DNA of 6,048 nucleotides from Pyrodictiaceae archaeon (GTDB taxonomy: Archaea > Thermoproteota > Thermoprotei_A > Sulfolobales > Pyrodictiaceae). This document shows positions 1-6,048 of the stretch, piece after piece. The translations under genes were made by a program, and so were the position numbers. The stretch covers positions 1 to 6,048 of the forward strand of contig JALTYD010000029.1 of the NCBI GenBank assembly GCA_027046525.1. Reading direction: 5' to 3'. The notes beneath the pieces were generated by a model. It was not told where the DNA came from, made no database searches, and was given only the letters and a program-made list of their open reading frames with translations. Each line of letters opens with the position of its first letter. Position 1 is the first letter of the stretch.

Positions 1-1187
1 ACAACATCTGCTGGTGTATTCTCGAGTGTCTCTTGTAGGTCTTGTATCTGTTTCTTGGTATAGCCTGTAGATGGGACTACTGGTCCCATGTGTTTATACT
101 CATTGTACATTTCTTTTATTATCCCTACTGCGTATGGTTTAGGATTAATTATTTCTGCTCCGTATTTCTTTGCTGCAACGTAGCCAGCTGCGTATGGTGC
201 CCCACCATGGGTTACAGTTGGTGAGTCTTCTACTACAACTACTCTCTTGCCTCTTATTGCATCTGGGTTTTCTACTCTGACTTCTATATCAGCTATTGTG
301 ATGTCTAGCCTGGGGTTAAGTTTCAAGAGATTTCTTCTAACTTCCTCTACTTTTTCCTGCCCAGCTTCGCTAGCTTTTGTTATTATAGCTACTTCGGCTG
401 CTCTCACATTTACTTCTCCTGGGTACGATCTTGTTTCTATTCCTGGTCTTAGAGGATCAGCTACAACTATCCATAGATCAGGTTTTATGAATGGCCAGTC
501 ATTGTTCCCACCATCCCATATTATTACATCTGCTGTTTTCTCGGCCTCTCTAATTATTTCACCATAGTCTATTCCTGCTAGAACATCTATGTCTAGACCG
601 ATATATGGCTCAAATTCTTCTCGTTCTTCTATCGTGAGCGGGTATTTTGCTATATCTTCTCTCTTCTTTATACGTATTAGCTTCCTCTCCTCTAAATCTC
701 CATATGCCATTGGATGTCTTATTGCTACAGGTTTTATTCCTCTTCGTTTAAATTCACGTACAAAAGCACGTGATACAGTACTTTTGCCAGCACCTGTTTT
801 AACAGCTGTAATAGCTAGTACAGGTTTATAGGATCGTATCATCGTGTCTCTGGGGCCTATTATTTTAAATGTAGCACCAGCTGCAAGTGCTCTACTCAGT
901 ATATGTCCTAGCTCTTCGTAGGTTAAGTCGCTATATGCAAATACAACTTCATCTACATGGTTTTCTCTGATTAATTCTTCGAGCCTATCCTCGGGGACTA
1001 CGGGAATTCCATGTGGATAATTAGGACCTGCTAAACTAGGTGGGAATCTCCGCCACTCGATACTGGGTATTTGTGTTGCTGTAAATGCTACAACTTCGTA
1101 TTCGCTATTATACTTGTAGATGGTGTTGAAGACGTGGAAATCTCTGCCACCTGCACCAACTATTACTACTCTCTTTTTTGCAGACAT
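1..1187 (-). CDS. Cyclic 2,3-diphosphoglycerate synthetase-like P-loop protein (COG2403-type predicted GTPase), C-terminus cut by window edge
   Basis: The minus-strand frame is open from ATG at 1187 to the left edge, giving 395 complete codons and no stop. Family members are roughly 440-460 residues, so about 50 C-terminal residues are missing. Residues 7-21 (VVIVGAGGRDFHVFN) form a Rossmann-like glycine loop followed by the family's DFHxFN signature. Residues 130-136 (KTGAGKS) are the P-loop. Its lysine two residues before GxGKS resembles the deviant Walker A of SIMIBI NTPases. Residues 220-230 (DVIIWDGGNND) are a Walker B-like strand, and residues 319-330 (VEDSPTVTHGGA) are a conserved family block. 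In Methanothermus the characterised relative makes cyclic 2,3-diphosphoglycerate, a thermoprotectant, from 2,3-bisphosphoglycerate and ATP. Whether this protein does the same is inference, because many non-methanogen archaea carry relatives of unproven function. The protein is expected to be cytoplasmic. The start is supported by GGGTGA five bases upstream. It lies downstream of the fucose-isomerase-like gene in the same direction. Confidence 0.87.
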   Translation of the reverse strand, partial: MSAKKRVVIVGAGGRDFHVFNTIYKYNSEYEVVAFTATQIPSIEWRRFPPSLAGPNYPHGIPVVPEDRLEELIRENHVDEVVFAYSDLTYEELGHILSRALAAGATFKIIGPRDTMIRSYKPVLAITAVKTGAGKSTVSRAFVREFKRRGIKPVAIRHPMAYGDLEERKLIRIKKREDIAKYPLTIEEREEFEPYIGLDIDVLAGIDYGEIIREAEKTADVIIWDGGNNDWPFIKPDLWIVVADPLRPGIETRSYPGEVNVRAAEVAIITKASEAGQEKVEEVRRNLLKLNPRLDITIADIEVRVENPDAIRGKRVVVVEDSPTVTHGGAPYAAGYVAAKKYGAEIINPKPYAVGIIKEMYNEYKHMGPVVPSTGYTKKQIQDLQETLENTPADV

Positions 1188-1284
1188 ATATATCACCCAG
1201 ATTCCTGCCCCAGGCGGATTTCTCTCTGTAAAATATTAAGGATAACGTAGGATTGTAGTAGTGTGGTTTTAATTTAGGATAAAC
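1188..1284 (-). promoter_or_regulatory. Spacer with ribosome site and candidate promoter of the cPGS-like gene
   Basis: On the minus strand, GGGTGA at 1198-1193 sits five bases before the ATG and can pair with the ATCACC tail of archaeal 16S rRNA. It is the strongest evidence for the chosen start. A TATA-like stretch (TAATATTTTA, 1238-1229) is placed so that transcription would begin near 1207, giving a leader of about 20 bases. A GC-rich patch, 1204-1217, lies at that predicted initiation point. The ribosome site is clear. The promoter is a guess from spacing and composition, and read-through from the upstream gene is equally possible. Confidence 0.5.
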
Positions 1285-2517
1285 TTATAGTTCTTCTAGG
1301 ATCATATTTAGAAAGCTAGCAGTATGTCTTAAGTGTTCGAGATATACTCCTGGTACTAATACGTAGTGATTACCTATGCTTTCATCGAGGATTTGTCTTA
1401 TTTTAGCTGTTGTTTTTACTTTGATTTGTGTTCTACAGCCAATTGGGTTAAGAATACCAGACTCAGCAACTCTACCTAGTAGTACACGTATTCTATCTAG
1501 ATTAGGGCTGAGTCTAGCGATAGTAACATCGGTATTTTTCGGTATTTCTACAGAGAGACCAACTCCTCTTCCTGACTCGTAGTGTGATAGTAGTCTGTAT
1601 CTCCCGTATGTCATTGGGGCTGTACAGTGTGCGATAACTATGTAGTCGTCTGAGATATCGGTGATGTTTCCTATAAATGCAGGTTTATTCGATATCCAGG
1701 ATAGTATACTCATAGTTAAAGCAGCTGGTACATCTCCTTCACAACCAATTACTCGTCCTTCAGTATTAAGTAGTGATAGAGCTAGACATGCTGTAGTATC
1801 AATTTTTGGTATAATATCGAAACAAGCTATAGAGGCTATATCAGCTTTGTATTTATCTAGGAGGTCTTTAACTACTCTATATAATTTTAGTGCTCTTGGT
1901 ACTCTTTCACGTGGAATCTTGGTTTCTAGTGATTCTTTGAGAATCCTTGGAGTTAATTCAATATCATTGGATTCCTGGTTGTAGATCTCTACTAGATCTT
2001 CTATGCTTATATTCATAATCTCTACTCCTAGTTTTTCTCTTAGCTGCTCCTTGTCTATGGTGCTATATACTAGCCATGGACTAGGATTACCTATTAGTAG
2101 GAATCTAGAATTTACTAGTCTACTTACTGTCTTTATCGCTACTAGAGCTTGCTTAAGACTCTCTGTATACGTGTTTTTGTCTAGGTTGACATATAGTGTC
2201 GATACTCTCTTACCTCGTAGTAGAGGTTTAACTTCGAGTAGACTAGGTAGACTGTTTGAATAGTTATGGGCTATTAGAAGTACTGGATAGCTATACTTGT
2301 CTAGTATATCTAAAATAATATGCTCTGTACCTCCTGTAGCTATCACGATAATAGCTGCTCTACAACCTTGTAGAAGGCTGAGTGCTCTACTACTCTCTGT
2401 AGCTAGTCCTACTACGCGGACTTCTTCTCCTAGATATCTCCCAATCTTCTCTTCTACGAGCTCTACCTGTTGTTTTATATGTAGTACTGATGCAATGTAG
2501 AGAAGACAGACCACCAA
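1285..2517 (-). CDS. L-fucose isomerase-like protein of unknown substrate (COG2407-type)
   Basis: This is a complete protein of 410 residues with no signal peptide or clear membrane helix, so probably cytoplasmic. The N-terminal half is alternating alpha/beta with a TGGTE turn at 61-65, as in the substrate/subunit domains of the fucose/arabinose isomerase superfamily. The C-terminal half carries the recognisable family blocks: ACFDIIPKIDT near 231-241, CEGDVPAALTM at 259-269, IAHCTAP at 295-301 and HYESGRGVGLS at 312-322. Glu260 (with Asp262 close by) and His297 are the likely counterparts of the metal-binding acid and histidine of L-fucose isomerase. True sugar isomerase activity is not shown: the archaeal members are mostly uncharacterised and the residues around the site differ. 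The start is TTG at 2517, five bases from a GAGGAG ribosome site. GTG at 2514, with an eight-base spacing, is an equal alternative and changes only one residue. It is divergent from cdc48 and is followed by the cPGS-like gene after 97 bases. Confidence 0.75.
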   Translation of the reverse strand: MVVCLLYIASVLHIKQQVELVEEKIGRYLGEEVRVVGLATESSRALSLLQGCRAAIIVIATGGTEHIILDILDKYSYPVLLIAHNYSNSLPSLLEVKPLLRGKRVSTLYVNLDKNTYTESLKQALVAIKTVSRLVNSRFLLIGNPSPWLVYSTIDKEQLREKLGVEIMNISIEDLVEIYNQESNDIELTPRILKESLETKIPRERVPRALKLYRVVKDLLDKYKADIASIACFDIIPKIDTTACLALSLLNTEGRVIGCEGDVPAALTMSILSWISNKPAFIGNITDISDDYIVIAHCTAPMTYGRYRLLSHYESGRGVGLSVEIPKNTDVTIARLSPNLDRIRVLLGRVAESGILNPIGCRTQIKVKTTAKIRQILDESIGNHYVLVPGVYLEHLRHTASFLNMILEEL

Positions 2518-2590
2518 GATATCTCCTCGTTATAATAAGGATATTCCTATATTATTGTAATAGTGTTCAGCAGAAGATAGTTAATCTATA
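2518..2590 (-). promoter_or_regulatory. Promoter region of the fucose-isomerase-like gene with a palindrome
   Basis: On the minus strand the ribosome site GAGGAG lies at 2528-2523. Two TATA-like stretches are visible: AATAATATA at 2556-2548, which would start transcription at about 2526 and leave almost no leader, and TATAGATTAA at 2590-2581, which would give a leader of about 40 bases. Between the ribosome site and the first TATA candidate is the inverted repeat AGGATATTCCT (2538-2548), with flanking TAATA arms that extend it imperfectly. A regulator bound there would cover the promoter. This placement is seen in the sequence, and the operator function is inference. Confidence 0.4.
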
Positions 2591-2607
2591 GTGTCGGTGT
2601 TAAGTAG

Positions 2608-4849
<2,242 letters not shown>

Positions 4850-4851
<2 letters not shown>

Positions 4852-4859
4852 AAATATAG
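4850..4859 (-). terminator. Candidate T-run terminator of the subunit I gene
   Basis: On the minus strand CTATATTTTT (4859-4850) comes about 40 bases after the atpI stop and ends in five Ts. Archaeal RNA polymerase commonly stops at such U-tracts without a hairpin. The run overlaps the cdc48 stop codon on the other strand. No stem-loop is evident in the 47-base gap, so this rests on the T-run alone. Confidence 0.35.
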
Positions 4860-4898
4860 TACCAATGCAAGGGATAAGAGAGCGAGACGCGTAAAAGA

Positions 4899-6048
4899 CT
4901 AGCTAGAACGTATTTTTAGTGTTACTAGAGATGGCATTTTTACTGGTATGTATGGTATCCCACCACCTAAGTAGAACTTTGTAAACATCTCGTATAGATG
5001 GAGCCTTAGTGTGTGTATTGATGCTACCATCGCTTCGAAGACAGCAACAAAGAGATTTCCAAACGCGTAAACTATTATCTCTGGCGGAGTATCAACTACT
5101 AGTGGTTTTCCACCACCTATTGCTTGTACAGCGATTACGTAGAAGCCGAAGACTAGGCCGCTGTGGGCCAGCATGAGCCCCATTATTCTAACAAAGGAGA
5201 GTGTATTTCCTAGAAGCACCAGGAATACATCAAAAGCTTCAACAGCACCTAGCATTATTCTTTGACTAATAGACTCGTGCCCAAAGAGTACTGGTGCTAG
5301 TAGGCCGAAAATAAGCCCCATTACTATTAAGCCTATTATAACATTGCTCATACTTGATGAACTAAGTACTGATATAAACTGGTCCATATAGTTAGCGTAG
5401 TCGATACCAGTATAGCTCAGGTAGAGGAAGATGAGTAGTACACCAGTAAATGCCGATGCAACTCCTAGCATGTGTAGACCTTGTTCATATTCTCTGAACT
5501 TAAATGTACGTACGACACCAATATAGGAAGCCATTGTCAGTAGTGCTGCTCCTATGAACAGGCTTATATGGATAGCTTTGAACGTAGCGATACGTACTAG
5601 ACCTGCTTCTGTCTCACCTGTCTTCATAGCTGTATATATAGCGTGAATAGGTGATGAATAGGGAGGACGGCCATGCCATACCTCGTGTTCTATCCAGCCT
5701 GCTACTGGTGTTGCTGGTCCAAAGAACTCGCTTGCAAGAAAACCAAAGAACATCGCTGGAATACTTATATATATTAAGAGTGAACCAATTGTCCTCCAGC
5801 CTTCACTCTTAGCTTTTCTAGAGAGGTAAATACCACCTATTAGTAGTAAAAGACCTTGTCCTAGATCTGGAAACATTAGACCAAATATTATTGGGAATGT
5901 TATCGCCATCAGCAACAATGGTATAAACTCGCCAGGGGAGGGAAAACCATACATTTTTATTAATTCTTCGAATGGCTTCAGGAAACGAGGTGCTCTAAAC
6001 TCTACTGGAACTCTAGCTAGGCCGCTACTACGCCTCGTAGACGATATA
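4899..6048 (-). CDS. atpI: A-type (archaeal V-type) ATP synthase subunit I, membrane half; 5' end cut by window edge
   Basis: The frame is open from the right edge (first full codon at 6047) to TAG at 4899, giving 382 residues. The ATG at 5954 is an internal methionine, since the 31 upstream codons continue the conserved block FLKPFEELIKMYGFP. Subunit I usually has 620-700 residues, so the N-terminal cytoplasmic stalk-binding half lies outside. The protein is the membrane stator (the a-subunit equivalent) that forms the ion half-channels against the c/K ring. About seven to eight hydrophobic helices are visible after the PFEEL block. Numbering from the methionine at 5954, Arg256 in SFVRIMGLMLAH matches the essential arginine of yeast Vph1 (Arg735), and Arg317 in HTLRLHLYE matches the second conserved arginine (Arg799). 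The GLMFPDLGQG block at 25-34 is also typical. It is convergent with cdc48 across a 47-base gap. No other ATP synthase subunit follows downstream, so any operon partners must lie beyond the right edge. Confidence 0.95.
   Translation of the reverse strand, partial: ISSTRRSSGLARVPVEFRAPRFLKPFEELIKMYGFPSPGEFIPLLLMAITFPIIFGLMFPDLGQGLLLLIGGIYLSRKAKSEGWRTIGSLLIYISIPAMFFGFLASEFFGPATPVAGWIEHEVWHGRPPYSSPIHAIYTAMKTGETEAGLVRIATFKAIHISLFIGAALLTMASYIGVVRTFKFREYEQGLHMLGVASAFTGVLLIFLYLSYTGIDYANYMDQFISVLSSSSMSNVIIGLIVMGLIFGLLAPVLFGHESISQRIMLGAVEAFDVFLVLLGNTLSFVRIMGLMLAHSGLVFGFYVIAVQAIGGGKPLVVDTPPEIIVYAFGNLFVAVFEAMVASIHTLRLHLYEMFTKFYLGGGIPYIPVKMPSLVTLKIRSS
4911..4917 (+). terminator. Candidate T-run terminator of cdc48 inside the end of atpI
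   Basis: No T-run occurs in the gap right after cdc48. The first on the plus strand is TATTTTT at 4911-4917, about 60 bases past the stop and already within the last codons of atpI on the opposite strand. A second TTTTT lies near 4936-4940. If either is used, the two convergent transcripts overlap at their 3' ends. The evidence is the T-run and its position only. Confidence 0.25.

Noticed and set aside
247..831. Two plus-strand open frames of 106 and 80 codons (247-567, 589-831) opposite the cPGS-like gene
   Set aside because: They lie antisense to a well-conserved coding frame, have no ribosome site, and their translations are serine/isoleucine-rich shadows.
1376..2500. Four plus-strand open frames of 67-107 codons opposite the fucose-isomerase-like gene
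   Set aside because: The minus-strand frame is complete and carries family motifs. The plus-strand frames have no recognisable domain or start signal and reflect the complement of AGA/CTA-rich codons.
5952..5954. ATG at 5954 as the start of the subunit I gene
   Set aside because: The upstream frame stays open to the edge and encodes the conserved FLKPFEELIK block, so this is an internal methionine.

Overview
The window looks like part of a hyperthermophilic archaeal chromosome, most likely a crenarchaeote of the Desulfurococcales type. The evidence is a full-length archaeal Cdc48/VAT ATPase, an A-type ATP synthase subunit I, a cyclic-2,3-diphosphoglycerate-synthetase-family protein, TTG start codons behind GGAGG/GGTGA-type ribosome sites, AT-rich TATA-like promoters, and heavy use of AGA/AGG, ATA and CTA codons. 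Base composition is moderately AT-rich (about 40% GC by eye). The species cannot be fixed from the sequence alone.

Layout. Positions 1-1187 (minus) hold a cPGS-like nucleotide-binding protein whose C-terminus runs off the left edge. Positions 1285-2517 (minus) hold a complete 410-residue protein related to the L-fucose isomerase-like family, with no known substrate. These two genes point the same way, are 97 bases apart, and could be co-transcribed, although the second has its own candidate promoter. A 135-base divergent promoter region (2518-2652) separates them from cdc48 (2653-4851, plus), a complete 732-residue double-AAA+ unfoldase. Only 47 bases past its stop, the convergent gene for A-ATP synthase subunit I (4899-6048, minus) ends. 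That gene is cut at its 5' end by the right edge, and its C-terminal membrane half is present.

How the genes relate. Cdc48 (protein unfolding) and AtpI (proton- or ion-driven ATP synthesis) are core housekeeping genes with no obvious link beyond being neighbours. The two leftward genes look metabolic, but their exact reactions are not readable from sequence. About 95% of the window is coding. There is no tRNA, rRNA, CRISPR array, insertion sequence or phage gene visible, and no convincing new multi-gene system. The points worth following up are the uncharacterised fucose-isomerase-like protein and its palindrome-bearing promoter, a Cdc48 that lacks the proteasome-docking tail motif, DNA-level identity between its D1 and D2 modules, and a clear excess of the tetranucleotide CTAG.
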